DNA of 64,000 bases. Origin: Deltaproteobacteria bacterium. GTDB lineage: Bacteria > Desulfobacterota > Binatia > UBA9968 > JAJDTQ01. The DNA is taken from positions 186,001-250,000 of the forward strand of contig JAPPNF010000167.1 in the NCBI GenBank assembly GCA_028818755.1. The letters run 5' to 3'. This document shows positions 24,578 through 32,956 of this stretch, piece by piece. Each line of letters begins with the position of its first letter. Positions within the stretch are counted from its first letter, which is position 1. The position numbers and the translations under genes are program-made. Under the pieces are notes generated by a model that ran no database searches, was not told where the DNA came from, and saw nothing but the letters and a program-made list of their open reading frames with translations.

Positions 24578-24618
24578 ACCGTCTCCCGGCTGCCTTCGGG
24601 CGTATGCCGGGAGACGGT
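24578..24618 (+). terminator. Intercistronic hairpin between tctC and tctA
   Basis: A perfect 13 bp inverted repeat, ACCGTCTCCCGGC at 24578-24590 and GCCGGGAGACGGT at 24606-24618, with a 15-base loop. There is no T-run after it. It would reduce read-through or protect the upstream transcript, so the receptor is made in excess over the membrane protein. Confidence 0.7.
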
Positions 24619-24666
24619 TCCGTGTTTGCCCCCCGGTTCGCTTCGTTTCACTGAAAGTCAGGGATC

Positions 24667-26691
24667 ATGGGCGAAATGGTTCAGGCCTTCGGGTCCGGCC
24701 TAGCACAGGTTTTCACGCCGACCACCTTCACGCTCATGATGCTGGGCATCGTGATCGGGTTCGCCGTGGGCATACTGCCCGGGCTGGGTGGACCGGTCAC
24801 GCTGGCGCTGATGCTGCCGTTCATCTTCAAGATGGAGGCGGTGGAAGCGTTCGCCTTCCTTTTGGGCATGTCCGCGGTCACCGCCACCACCGGGGACATC
24901 ACCTCCATCCTGTTCGGCATTCCAGGCGAGGCCATTACCGCGTCCACCATTGTCGACGGCCATCCCATGGCCAAGAAGGGGGAGGCCGGGCGCGCCCTCG
25001 GCGCCTCGCTTATGAGCTCGCTGGTGGGCGCCATCTTCGGCGCCTTCGCCCTGGCCCTGGCGATCCCCATCGTCCGGCCGCTGGTGCTGGCTATCGGTTC
25101 GCCGGAGTTCTTCATGCTGGCGCTCCTGGGGGTCACCTTCCTGGCTGCATTGAGCGGTGAGGCCGTCATACGAGGCCTCACCGCGGCGGCGCTGGGGCTC
25201 ATGCTCGCAACCGTGGGACTCGATCCAATCTCCGGCATCGAGAGGTTCACCTTCGAAAATCTCTATCTCTGGGACGGCATCAACCTGGTTCCGGTAACCC
25301 TCGGCCTGTTCGCCATCCCCGAGGTCATCGATCTGTCGGTCAAGGGTTCGAGCATCGCGGAGGAGAAAATCGAGAAGTTGGGCGGCGTGATGGAGGGCGT
25401 CAAGGATACCTTTCGTCACTACGCCCTGGTGCTGCGCTGCAGCGCCATCGGCACCTACATCGGCATCATTCCCGGCATGGGCGGAGCCGTCTCCCAGTGG
25501 GTCGCCTACGCCCACGCGGTGCAAAGCTCGCCCGACAAAGAGCGCTTCGGCAAGGGGGCGGTGGAAGGCGTGCTGGGCCCGGGCGCGGCCAACAACTCGA
25601 ACCTCGGCGGCGCGCTGGTGCCCACCATTGCTTTCGGTGTGCCGGGCAGCGTCACCATGGCCATCCTGCTGGGGGCGTTCATCATCCAGGGTCTCGTGCC
25701 GGGACCGCCGATGCTGGAACCGGCCAGTCGGGGAGGCAACCTCGAGCTCACGTTCTCGTTTGTGTGGATCGTGGTGGTCTCGAACATCATCACCGTCTCC
25801 ATCTGCTTCATCTTCCTCAAGCAACTTGCGCGCATCACCGAGGTGCGCGGCAGCCTGGTGCTGCCGTTCCTGCTGGTGCTGATCTACCTGGGCGGGTTCG
25901 CCCAGAACAATGCCTTCGAGGACCTCATCGTGGTGCTGGTCTTCGGGCTCCTGGGCTGGATCATGGTGCAGCTCGACTGGCCGCGACCGCCGCTGCTGCT
26001 GGGGCTGGTGCTGGGCTCGCTGGCGGAGAAGAACCTGTTCCTGGCCACCGACAACTACGGCTGGGTGTGGGTGGGCTTTCCCGGGGTCCTGATCATCGGA
26101 ACGATCATCCTCGCGGGCATCCTCTATCCGGTCTACCAGCGGCGTCGCGACGAAAAAAGGAAGTCCGCCGGAGACGCGCCCGCGGCCATCCCCGTGCCGG
26201 AGATGGAGGTGGCCGAGGGCTCCAGGACCCTCACCGCATGGCATATCGTCTTCACCGGGGTGCTGCTGGCGGGGTTCGCCTGGGGCGTGTGGGAGGCGCG
26301 GGAATGGGGCTTTCGCGCCAGCCTGTTCCCCTGGGTCATCGGCATCCCCGGCATCGTGCTCGCCTTGGCTCAACTCGAGATCGACGCGGTCGGATTTCTG
26401 AAGCAACGCAAGGCGGCGGTGTCGTCCCAGCCGGTGGACCCGGTGGTGGTAAGGCGGACGCTGGCGATCGTGGGCTGGATCCTCGGCTTCTTCGTGTCCA
26501 TCTGGCTGCTCGGCTTCGGCATCACGGTGCCGCTTTGCACCTTCCTCTTCCTCAAGGTGGGGGCGGCGGAGAAGTGGTTCATCAGCGTCCTGCTGACGCT
26601 GTTGGCGTGGGCGGGATTCTACTTCGTCTTCGTTCACTCGTTGAGCCTGCCGTTCCCGCCTGGAACCATCATCGAGATGTTCACGGGCTGA
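24667..26691 (+). CDS. tctA: TctA-TctB fusion, TTT permease
   Basis: A 674-residue membrane protein. Residues 1 to about 500 are TctA: about 10-12 membrane segments with the signature GFAVGILPGLGGPVTLALML near the N-terminus and a second inverted copy containing GIIPGMGGAVSQ. After a charged linker rich in P, A and E (about residues 495-520), the last 150 or so residues form four membrane segments typical of TctB. The two subunits are normally separate proteins (about 500 and 150 residues). It is driven by cation gradient and receives solute from TctC. It follows tctC by 110 bp. Confidence 0.92.
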   Translation: MGEMVQAFGSGLAQVFTPTTFTLMMLGIVIGFAVGILPGLGGPVTLALMLPFIFKMEAVEAFAFLLGMSAVTATTGDITSILFGIPGEAITASTIVDGHPMAKKGEAGRALGASLMSSLVGAIFGAFALALAIPIVRPLVLAIGSPEFFMLALLGVTFLAALSGEAVIRGLTAAALGLMLATVGLDPISGIERFTFENLYLWDGINLVPVTLGLFAIPEVIDLSVKGSSIAEEKIEKLGGVMEGVKDTFRHYALVLRCSAIGTYIGIIPGMGGAVSQWVAYAHAVQSSPDKERFGKGAVEGVLGPGAANNSNLGGALVPTIAFGVPGSVTMAILLGAFIIQGLVPGPPMLEPASRGGNLELTFSFVWIVVVSNIITVSICFIFLKQLARITEVRGSLVLPFLLVLIYLGGFAQNNAFEDLIVVLVFGLLGWIMVQLDWPRPPLLLGLVLGSLAEKNLFLATDNYGWVWVGFPGVLIIGTIILAGILYPVYQRRRDEKRKSAGDAPAAIPVPEMEVAEGSRTLTAWHIVFTGVLLAGFAWGVWEAREWGFRASLFPWVIGIPGIVLALAQLEIDAVGFLKQRKAAVSSQPVDPVVVRRTLAIVGWILGFFVSIWLLGFGITVPLCTFLFLKVGAAEKWFISVLLTLLAWAGFYFVFVHSLSLPFPPGTIIEMFTG

Positions 26692-26702
26692 TCGCCGCGC
26701 GA

Positions 26703-26732
26703 TTGACAGTGCCCGAAGGATGGGACTAGGTT
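26703..26732 (+). promoter_or_regulatory. Possible promoter before LLM oxidoreductase 1
   Basis: TTGACA at 26703-26708, 18 bp spacer, TAGGTT at 26727-26732 (weak -10). Next to it a short direct repeat CGTTCGGyT occurs at 26736-26743 and 26748-26755. The ribosome site AAAGGAG follows at about 26783. Low confidence. Confidence 0.3.
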
Positions 26733-26799
26733 ACTCGTTCGGTTAGTCGTTCGGCTTCGGCAGGTCCGCCGCCCACGCTCGCAAAGGAGATCGATCCCC

Positions 26800-27942
26800 A
26801 TGAAAGTCTACAACTTCGACCTTTTGGCCTATCCGGAGGTCCCCGAGGACGTTCCCGGAACACCCGTTCCGAGCTCGTACTTCGATCCGCCCGTGGGCTC
26901 GCGCAACTACCGGGAGCACCTGGATGAGATGGCCTACTGCGAGGAGCTGGGGTTCGAGGGCGTGGTATTCAACGAGCACCACTATAGCGCCTACGGCACC
27001 ATGCCGTCGCCCAACCTCATCGCCGCGGCGCTGAGCCAGAAGACGAAGCACATCAAGATCGGCGTCCTCGGCAACATCCTGCCGCTGCGCCAGCACCCCG
27101 TGCGCGTGGCCGAAGAGTACGCCATGATCGACTGCCTGTCCGAAGGCCGCCTGATCGCCGGGTTCGTGCGCGGCATTCCCTCGGAGTACCTCTGGTACAA
27201 CGTCAAGCCCCAGGAGTCCCGCGGACGGTTCGGGGAAGCCTTCGACGTCATCATGAGAGCCTGGACCGAGCCGGTGTGGAGCTACGAGGGCGAGTTCTTC
27301 CAGTTCGAGAACTGCGCCATCTGGCCGCGCCCGGTGCAGCAGCCGCATCCGCCCATCTGGGTGGCGGCGCGCAGCGCGGAGTCCATCGAGTGGTGCGTCA
27401 AGCGAAAAGTTCCCATCGCGCAGGTGTACCAGACCAACGACCAGATCGAGGACACCTTCAACTACTACCGCAAGGTGGCCAAGGATGACGGCTGGGAGAG
27501 CGGACCCGACAAGTTCGTCCTCTGCCGTCACATCTACGTGGGCGAAACCGACGAGCAGGCGCGCGCCGTGGCCGAGCCGCCGTTGAGGTATTTCTTCACG
27601 TTGTGGAACCGCGGCTTCAACGAGGCCAAAACGGAGATCGCCGTCGACCAGCGCAAGGTCAAGGAAGCCATGGTCAGCGCGAGGTCCGCCAGCTACTTCC
27701 GCCCGGGCAACGAGGAGCGGGTCAATTTCCACCCCATGAGCTGGGAACAGCTCATCGATACGGGGTTTGTCATCGCCGGCAGCCCGGACACGGTGGCGCG
27801 GCAGGTCAACCAGCAGATGAGCCAGATCGGCGCCGATCACTTCATGGGCATGTTCCATATCGGGAACCTCGCCCACGACAAGGTCATCGATTCCCTGAAC
27901 CTCTTTCACAAGGAGGTCATGCCAAGGCTGAACGGGGCCTGA
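26800..27942 (+). CDS. LLM-class flavin-dependent oxidoreductase 1
   Basis: A 380-residue luciferase-like monooxygenase fold protein, likely using F420 or FMN. It has a barrel with FNEHHYSAYGTMPSPNL (the EHH segment of this class), LGNILPLRQHPVRVAEE, and LSEGRLIAGFVRG, then the INPIW-equivalent PPIWVAARS. Flavin-dependent oxygenation or hydride transfer to an organic substrate is expected; the substrate is not known. It is located between the TTT permease and an orphan TctC receptor on the same strand, so possibly in one catabolic unit. Confidence 0.88.
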   Translation: MKVYNFDLLAYPEVPEDVPGTPVPSSYFDPPVGSRNYREHLDEMAYCEELGFEGVVFNEHHYSAYGTMPSPNLIAAALSQKTKHIKIGVLGNILPLRQHPVRVAEEYAMIDCLSEGRLIAGFVRGIPSEYLWYNVKPQESRGRFGEAFDVIMRAWTEPVWSYEGEFFQFENCAIWPRPVQQPHPPIWVAARSAESIEWCVKRKVPIAQVYQTNDQIEDTFNYYRKVAKDDGWESGPDKFVLCRHIYVGETDEQARAVAEPPLRYFFTLWNRGFNEAKTEIAVDQRKVKEAMVSARSASYFRPGNEERVNFHPMSWEQLIDTGFVIAGSPDTVARQVNQQMSQIGADHFMGMFHIGNLAHDKVIDSLNLFHKEVMPRLNGA

Positions 27943-28003
27943 ACCGAAGAAACGGCCGCGTCCCTGACGAGCCTTCATCAAACAACCCGCGAGGCGGACC
28001 AAC

Positions 28004-29053
28004 GTGCCCATGTTCCCCACGCGTATTCTCGCGGCAGTCCTGGTACTGGCGCTCCCTCCGCTGATCGGAGCGGGCGCCTCGGCGCAGGAGCGCACCCTGA
28101 CCTTCGTGGTGGGCGCCGGCGCCGGAAGCGTCTTCGACAACTACACACGCATCCTGGCCCGGCACATCGGCCGGCATCTCCCGGACCGCCCCAAGGTCAC
28201 GGTCAGGAACATTGCGGGAGGAGGCGGCACGGTCGCCGCCGAGTACCTCTACCGCGAAGCCAAGCCCGACGGCCGAACGGTGGGCAACTGGCCGGGCGAC
28301 ATCATCCACAACCAGATATTCGGCAGCAAGGAAGTGCGGCTCGACACCCGGCGCTTCGGGTGGGTGGGCGCGGTCTCCACCCTGCATCCCGTATGCGTCC
28401 TCACCAAGGCAAGCGGCATCGGCGATGTGGCGGGGTGGGCCGGCGCCAAGAAATCCGTCAAGATCGGGGCCGTCGGCCGCAACGACGCCACCACCAACAT
28501 GTCGCGCGTCCTGGGCGCTGCCTTGGCCCTGCCCATCAACCTCATTCACGGCTTCAAGGGCCCGGAGAACGTGCGCCTGGCCGCCGGGAACCGGGAACTG
28601 GAAGGCGGGTGTTGGTACTGGCAGGACGTGAAGAAGGGATGGGGGAAGATGCTCGCCGCGAGGGAGGCCAAGGTCGTGCTGCAGGCCATGACCGAGCCCC
28701 ACCCGGATTTGTCTTCGGTGCCCAACTCCATAGACTTGGCCAAGTCTCAGGACGACCAGAGGCTTCTCATGTATGGGGTCCACGACCCGGCGAAGCTCGC
28801 GCGCGCCTACTCGCTTCCGCCAGGCACCCCCGACGCGCAGGTGGCCATGCTGCGCAAGGCGTTGGCCGCCACCGTGGCCGACCCGGCGTTCGTCGCCGAG
28901 GCCAACAGCCAGGGCCTGGAGATCCGGCCGCTGGACGGCGCGGCGATCGAAGAGACCGTCAAGCGGCTGTTCGCGCTGGATCCGAAGTTTATCGTGCAAC
29001 TTCGCAAATTGCTCTTCCCGGAAAAGCCGGCCGGCGAGAAGCAGGCGCCGTAG
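28004..29053 (+). CDS. TTT-type solute receptor (TctC/Bug family), copy 3
   Basis: A 349-residue receptor. The signal peptide ends GAGASA; the mature part begins QERTLTFVVGAGAGSVFDNYTRI. The GTG at 28004 follows a GAGGCGGA ribosome site by 5 bases; an in-frame ATG lies 6 bp further. It is more divergent than copies 1 and 2 (AGAGSVF replaces the PGGGF loop). No permease is adjacent. The stop codon TAG is the first base triplet of the inverted repeat at 29051-29120. Confidence 0.88.
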   Translation: MPMFPTRILAAVLVLALPPLIGAGASAQERTLTFVVGAGAGSVFDNYTRILARHIGRHLPDRPKVTVRNIAGGGGTVAAEYLYREAKPDGRTVGNWPGDIIHNQIFGSKEVRLDTRRFGWVGAVSTLHPVCVLTKASGIGDVAGWAGAKKSVKIGAVGRNDATTNMSRVLGAALALPINLIHGFKGPENVRLAAGNRELEGGCWYWQDVKKGWGKMLAAREAKVVLQAMTEPHPDLSSVPNSIDLAKSQDDQRLLMYGVHDPAKLARAYSLPPGTPDAQVAMLRKALAATVADPAFVAEANSQGLEIRPLDGAAIEETVKRLFALDPKFIVQLRKLLFPEKPAGEKQAP

Positions 29054-29120
29054 GGACCGGTATCAAAGCCGGACGAATCCGCCGCCGCGCGGGCGCGGGC
29101 GGGTTTGAACCCGGCCCCTA
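29051..29120. repeat. Inverted TAGGG element between convergent genes
   Basis: TAGGGACCGG (29051-29060) and CCGGCCCCTA (29111-29120) are near-perfect inverted ends (9/10). Inside lie a GGTATCAAAGCC half and a CGGGTTTGAACCCGG palindrome. The left TAG is the stop of the TctC3 gene; the right CTA, read on the minus strand, is the TAG stop of the hotdog gene. So the element supplies both stops. It resembles the hairpin at 12074-12100 and could end transcription from both sides. Confidence 0.65.
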
Positions 29121-29573
29121 CGCCTCCTTGCCGCGAATCAGCCGCTCCACCGTATAGTCCATGACCGTCTCGCCGCGCTGGTTTTTCACCACGTGCCGGC
29201 AGCGGACGATGGCGGCGTTGCGGGATTTGGTCCGGCGGCTCTCGAGTACCTCGATCTCGACGCCGATGGTGTCGCCGACCTTGACCGGGCGGTAAAGCCG
29301 CATCCCTTGCAGGCCGACGAACGCCAGACCCGTGCGATGGATCATGCCGGTCTGGGTGGTCAGTCCCTCGGCAAGCGCGAAGGTGAGGCTGCCCGGCGCG
29401 ATGCGCCCACCGTACTCGGTCTCGTTTCGCATGTACTCCGCATCGATGAACAGGGGTTCCATGAGGCCGGCCAGGTTGACGAACTGGACCACGTCGGTCT
29501 CGGTGACGGTGCGCCGGGCTGTCCGGTGGACGTCGCCCGGCCGAAACTCTTCCCAGGTCATCCCCTGTTGCAT
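29118..29573 (-). CDS. MaoC-like hotdog-fold protein
   Basis: A 151-residue single-hotdog protein related to MaoC/enoyl-CoA hydratase 2. The hydratase signature (D-x-N-P-x-H) is replaced by LMEPLFIDAEYM, so the catalytic Asp and His are missing; the downstream GGRIAPGSLTFAL block is normal. It may be a thioesterase, an acyl-CoA-binding relative or an inactive partner. The start at 29573 follows GGGGGAG; an ATG 15 bases upstream lacks a ribosome site. It lies 48 bp after the CoA transferase, probably in one operon with CMD and CoA transferase. Confidence 0.8.
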   Translation of the reverse strand: MQQGMTWEEFRPGDVHRTARRTVTETDVVQFVNLAGLMEPLFIDAEYMRNETEYGGRIAPGSLTFALAEGLTTQTGMIHRTGLAFVGLQGMRLYRPVKVGDTIGVEIEVLESRRTKSRNAAIVRCRHVVKNQRGETVMDYTVERLIRGKEA

Positions 29574-29621
29574 TCCTGACTCCCCCATCTCGAAGGACAG
29601 TTCGATTACTCGGACGGGCCC

Positions 29622-30824
29622 CTAGCCCAGCGTTCCCTCGTCTCGCAGCGCCGCGATGGCTGTATCGTCCAGTTCCAGCCAGTCCTTGAGCACCTGCTCG
29701 TTGTGCTCGCCCAGGCGCGGCGGCGCCAGCCGGATGGAGGCCGGAGTACCGGAGAACTTCACCGGCAACCCGGCCATGCGCACCTTTCCGGCGGTCGGGT
29801 GGTCGACCTCCCTGAGCATCTCGGTCGCCCGTACCTGCGGGGAGTCGAAAACCTGCCGGATGTCCTGGACCGGGGAGCAGGGCACTCCCGCGTCGTTGAG
29901 CAATTCGATCCACTCCCGGCCGGGGCGTCTCCGGAACAGGTCGTCGAGGAGCGCGATGAGCGCGTCGCGGTTCTCCACCCGGTGCGCATTGGTGTCGAAC
30001 CGGGGATCCGCCGCCAGTTCCGGTTTGCCCACGCCTTCGCAGAACCGCGCCCAGATGGCCTCGTTGGCCACCGCGACGACGAGGTGGCCGTCCGCAGTCG
30101 GGAAGCTCTGGTAGGGGACGATGTTGGGGTGCGCATTGCCCCAGCGGCCGGGGACCTTGCCGGTCACGAGATAGTTGCTGCCGGCGTTGATCAGGCTGGC
30201 GATCTCCGCCTCCATGAGGGAGGTCTCGATCCGTTGCCCTTCGCCGGTCTGCTCGCGGGCGTAGAGAGCCGCGGCGATGGAGCTGCCCAGCATGAGACCG
30301 GCGACGACGTCGATGATAGCCACCCCCACCTTCGACGGCTCGCTGTCCGCGGGGCCGGTGATGCTCATGAGGCCGCCCCAGGCCTGAATGGCGAGGTCAT
30401 ACCCCGGTCGTTCCTTCATGGGACCGCTGGCGCCGAAGGCGGAGAGCGAGGCGTAGATGAGGCGCGGGTTGTCCCGCCGGATCTCCGCTTCGGAGAACCC
30501 CCAGCCGGCCAGCGTGCCGGGCCGGAAGTTTTCCATCAGCACGTCCGCCTCGAGCGCGAGACGGCGCAGCAACTCGATGCCGTCCGGCGTCCTCAGGTCC
30601 AGGGTGACGCTGCGTTTGTTGCGGTTGACGCACAGGAAGTAGGCGCTCTCGCCACCCTGGAAGGGCGGTCCCCAACTGCGCGTGTCGTCGCCTCTGCCGG
30701 GCTGCTCGATCTTGACTACTTCCGCGCCCAGATCGCCCAGGAACATGGTGCAATAGGGGCCGGCCAGGACCCGCGTCAGGTCCAGCACCCTGATTCCGTC
30801 CAGGGGGCCGGCGGCCTCGCTCAT
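29622..30824 (-). CDS. CaiB/BaiF family III CoA-transferase
   Basis: A 400-residue family III CoA transferase that moves CoA between carboxylic acids. N-terminal block LDGIRVLDLTRVLAGPYCTM and GAEVVKIEQPGRGDDTR are typical, and the catalytic Asp is in KVGVAIIDVVAGL. The start at 30824 (MSEAAGPLDG) overlaps the stop of the CMD gene by 4 bp (ATGA). With the hotdog protein and CMD protein it probably forms a carboxylate activation and degradation operon. Substrate unknown. Confidence 0.9.
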   Translation of the reverse strand: MSEAAGPLDGIRVLDLTRVLAGPYCTMFLGDLGAEVVKIEQPGRGDDTRSWGPPFQGGESAYFLCVNRNKRSVTLDLRTPDGIELLRRLALEADVLMENFRPGTLAGWGFSEAEIRRDNPRLIYASLSAFGASGPMKERPGYDLAIQAWGGLMSITGPADSEPSKVGVAIIDVVAGLMLGSSIAAALYAREQTGEGQRIETSLMEAEIASLINAGSNYLVTGKVPGRWGNAHPNIVPYQSFPTADGHLVVAVANEAIWARFCEGVGKPELAADPRFDTNAHRVENRDALIALLDDLFRRRPGREWIELLNDAGVPCSPVQDIRQVFDSPQVRATEMLREVDHPTAGKVRMAGLPVKFSGTPASIRLAPPRLGEHNEQVLKDWLELDDTAIAALRDEGTLG

Positions 30825-31195
30825 TTGAATTCCATGCCCTGCTCGCGCAGGATCTCGTCCAGCGTCTCGGCGCCGAGCCACAGCCCGGGCATGCCGCCGG
30901 GTATGGCCGACACCTCCACCGCTTCCAGCACCTGGCGCGGCGTGGCGCCGAGCTTGAGCGCCCGTTCGCTGTGGAGCCGCACGCCGCGGGGCCGGTTCAG
31001 GGCGCAGGTGATGCCCACCATGATCAGCTCCTTGGTCTTCCGGTCCAGCGCTCCCTCGCGCCCGAAGGTGCCGTCGACGAACAGCCCCGTGAGGTGCCGG
31101 GAGTATTCGGGGTCGAGGTCGGCGATGATGTCGTAGGCTTTGTTGGTGGCGCCGAGTGAAATGTCCTTGAAAGCCTTGCGTGCGTCGTCCGCCAT
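30821..31195 (-). CDS. Carboxymuconolactone decarboxylase (CMD/AhpD-fold) protein
   Basis: A 124-residue CMD-fold protein. It has the DGTFGREGALDRKTKELIMV helix pair and HSERALKLGATPRQVLEAVE. The CxxC redox pair of AhpD is absent; only one Cys occurs in GITCALN. So it fits the PcaC-like or non-redox branch. The start at 31195 follows AAAGGAG; the longer frame upstream begins with TTG and has no ribosome site. Translationally coupled to the CoA transferase by ATGA. Confidence 0.85.
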   Translation of the reverse strand: MADDARKAFKDISLGATNKAYDIIADLDPEYSRHLTGLFVDGTFGREGALDRKTKELIMVGITCALNRPRGVRLHSERALKLGATPRQVLEAVEVSAIPGGMPGLWLGAETLDEILREQGMEFK

Positions 31196-31421
31196 GTCCA
31201 CTCTCCTTTCCGAATCAAACGCCGGACACCGCCAGGATGGCGACCCGCGAGTGAAGGGTCGGACCATCCGGACGTTGGCCGCCAATGGCCTCGGTCCGGG
31301 ACCGGTTCGCCCCGGTAAGGCTCTTTGAAGCCTTCCATCGCGAAGGTGAAAAGCTGGGCGCGATCACGTCCGTGCGAGGGTATTGAGCGAACGGCGGCAC
31401 GAACTGCTGGGCTCTCCCGGT

Positions 31422-32063
31422 TCATGACGACTTGGAGAGAGCGGCTAGTCTGTCGTCGAGCACCGCCAGCCATTCCTCGCGCGTGACCTCTCTGTATGGC
31501 ACATCGCCGATGAAGCCGCTGCTCAGCACGATGTCGGGGCTGTAGTTGCGCAGCTTCTCCAGGCTCTCGGCCAGGGCCGCCTCGCTGCCGCCGAAACCGG
31601 AGAGCACGAACGTCGACCACTTTCCGTTCCACTGGAAGATGGTATCACCGCTGAATAGATAGGAACGCCCATGCGGGGATTTGTAGAAGAAGCAGAGGCT
31701 GCCTTCGGTGTGTCCCGGCGTGTGAATGATGTCGATGTCTCCGATACGTTTGTCACCCGCACCGAACTTGAGGTCGGCCTGGGCATGGCTGGCGATGTGC
31801 GGCGCTTCGATGGCGCTGCACCCGAGCTTGGAGCGGAACCGGTCGCGGATCCTGGTGAGGGACGGGCCGGACTCGTCCCGGTGCGTCAACAGTTGATAGG
31901 CGATGCCGCCATGCTCGGATATGTGTTGCAGATCGTCGTTATCTCCGGTGTTGTAGAAGAGGACGTTACCCGATGGGCATTCCAGGAAATAGGCATGCAT
32001 GCTCAAGATGCCGCTCTTGTAGAGCGAGCTTTGCCACAGGTCGTGTGCGATCTGCTTCATCAT
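31422..32063 (-). CDS. MBL-fold protein with altered first metal motif
   Basis: A 213-residue MBL-fold protein. Instead of HxHxDH it has T60-HRDES, keeping His61 and Asp63 but losing the other metal ligands. The later motifs TPGHTEGS and FSGDTIF are normal. This fits an MBL subgroup with a THRD(E/D) loop that is not a classic two-Zn hydrolase. Function unknown. The 226 bp gap to the CMD gene (31196-31421) shows nothing clear. It is divergent from the ferritin-like gene. Confidence 0.8.
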   Translation of the reverse strand: MMKQIAHDLWQSSLYKSGILSMHAYFLECPSGNVLFYNTGDNDDLQHISEHGGIAYQLLTHRDESGPSLTRIRDRFRSKLGCSAIEAPHIASHAQADLKFGAGDKRIGDIDIIHTPGHTEGSLCFFYKSPHGRSYLFSGDTIFQWNGKWSTFVLSGFGGSEAALAESLEKLRNYSPDIVLSSGFIGDVPYREVTREEWLAVLDDRLAALSKSS

Positions 32064-32173
32064 GGGTTCCGCGACGATGCTTTGCGGCCGTGGACCTCTT
32101 CCATCTTTTCGTATAGCACGTCTCCGGCACTGTGGCTTCTCTTTACGCGGGACCGTTCAGGGGTTAGCAGGAA

Positions 32174-32202
32174 TTGACACCCCGTGGCCCCGTCGGTACG
32201 GT
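32174..32202 (+). promoter_or_regulatory. Candidate promoter of the ferritin-like gene
   Basis: TTGACA (32174-32179, perfect -35), 17 bp spacer, TACGGT (32197-32202, 3/6 -10) in the gap between divergent genes. The ribosome site GGAGG at 32226-32230 lies 9 bases before the ATG at 32240. Confidence 0.4.
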
Positions 32203-32239
32203 ACTTTCCTGCAGCGGCCTTACATGGAGGAACACGGTC

Positions 32240-32917
32240 ATGACCGGAAGGGAATTCGTCGAGTCCTTGTGGAGCCGATACCACGATGAGCTGGAGGGGC
32301 CCGTCATCGCCATCCGCAAGGCGCTGGCGGAGCTGGATCCGCAAAGCCCGGAATTCGTCGGCCTCATGCAGCGGCAGGCGAAGAAGGAGCTGGCCCACGC
32401 GGTAGCGTTCACCAAGGCGCTGCTGCAATACGGCGAGTTGGAGCCTCACGAGCGCGCCAGCGTAGCCGAGCAGGCGGCCGACGAGTACAAGCACTACGCG
32501 CTCATCAAGGACTACCTCACCGGCCGCGGCGCCGCCGACGATATTCCCGCGGAGGCCTACGACGGCTACTTCGGGCAGTTCCTCACCGGCGACGTGCGCG
32601 CCTTTCGGCTCTGCAACATCGCCGAGAAATCCGCGGTGGTGTTCATGGAGCACATGAGGGACGTCACCCCCGATCCGGTGGTGCGTCAACTCGCCAAGGA
32701 CATCGTCGACGACGAGGAAGGCCACGAGGACATGGTCATGGAAAAGCTCGCGCGCTTCGCCGAGGACCCCGGCAACCGCGAGTTCCTGGAGAACATGTTC
32801 GTCCAGAGCTGGACCAGCCAGAAGGAAGGCGTGATCCGCGAAGGACGCGAGCTGGGCATCGACGTCGACGCGATCCTCGACCGCTTCAAGGCCCGCGTTT
32901 CAGGGCGCGCCGGTTAG
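32240..32917 (+). CDS. Ferritin-like four-helix protein, putative diiron
   Basis: A 225-residue all-helical protein. Three E-x-x-H motifs occur: KELAH, DEYKH and EEGH, with a further Glu in NIAEKSAV. These could ligate two irons as in ferritin-like/DUF455-like oxygenases or reductases. The first helix pair carries RQAKKELAHAVAF and EQAADEYKHYALI. The start at 32240 follows a GGAGG ribosome site. Neighbours (divergent MBL protein, convergent epimerase) do not assign a pathway. The substrate or storage role is not decided. Confidence 0.75.
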   Translation: MTGREFVESLWSRYHDELEGPVIAIRKALAELDPQSPEFVGLMQRQAKKELAHAVAFTKALLQYGELEPHERASVAEQAADEYKHYALIKDYLTGRGAADDIPAEAYDGYFGQFLTGDVRAFRLCNIAEKSAVVFMEHMRDVTPDPVVRQLAKDIVDDEEGHEDMVMEKLARFAEDPGNREFLENMFVQSWTSQKEGVIREGRELGIDVDAILDRFKARVSGRAG

Positions 32918-32956
32918 GAGACCGTCCGAGCTGCCGGCAGTTCCCGTTCCACGGCT

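Noticed and set aside
24700-26637. 645-residue minus-strand open frame opposite the TctA-TctB fusion
   Set aside because: Low-complexity HQR/E-rich translation and antisense to a clear membrane transporter.
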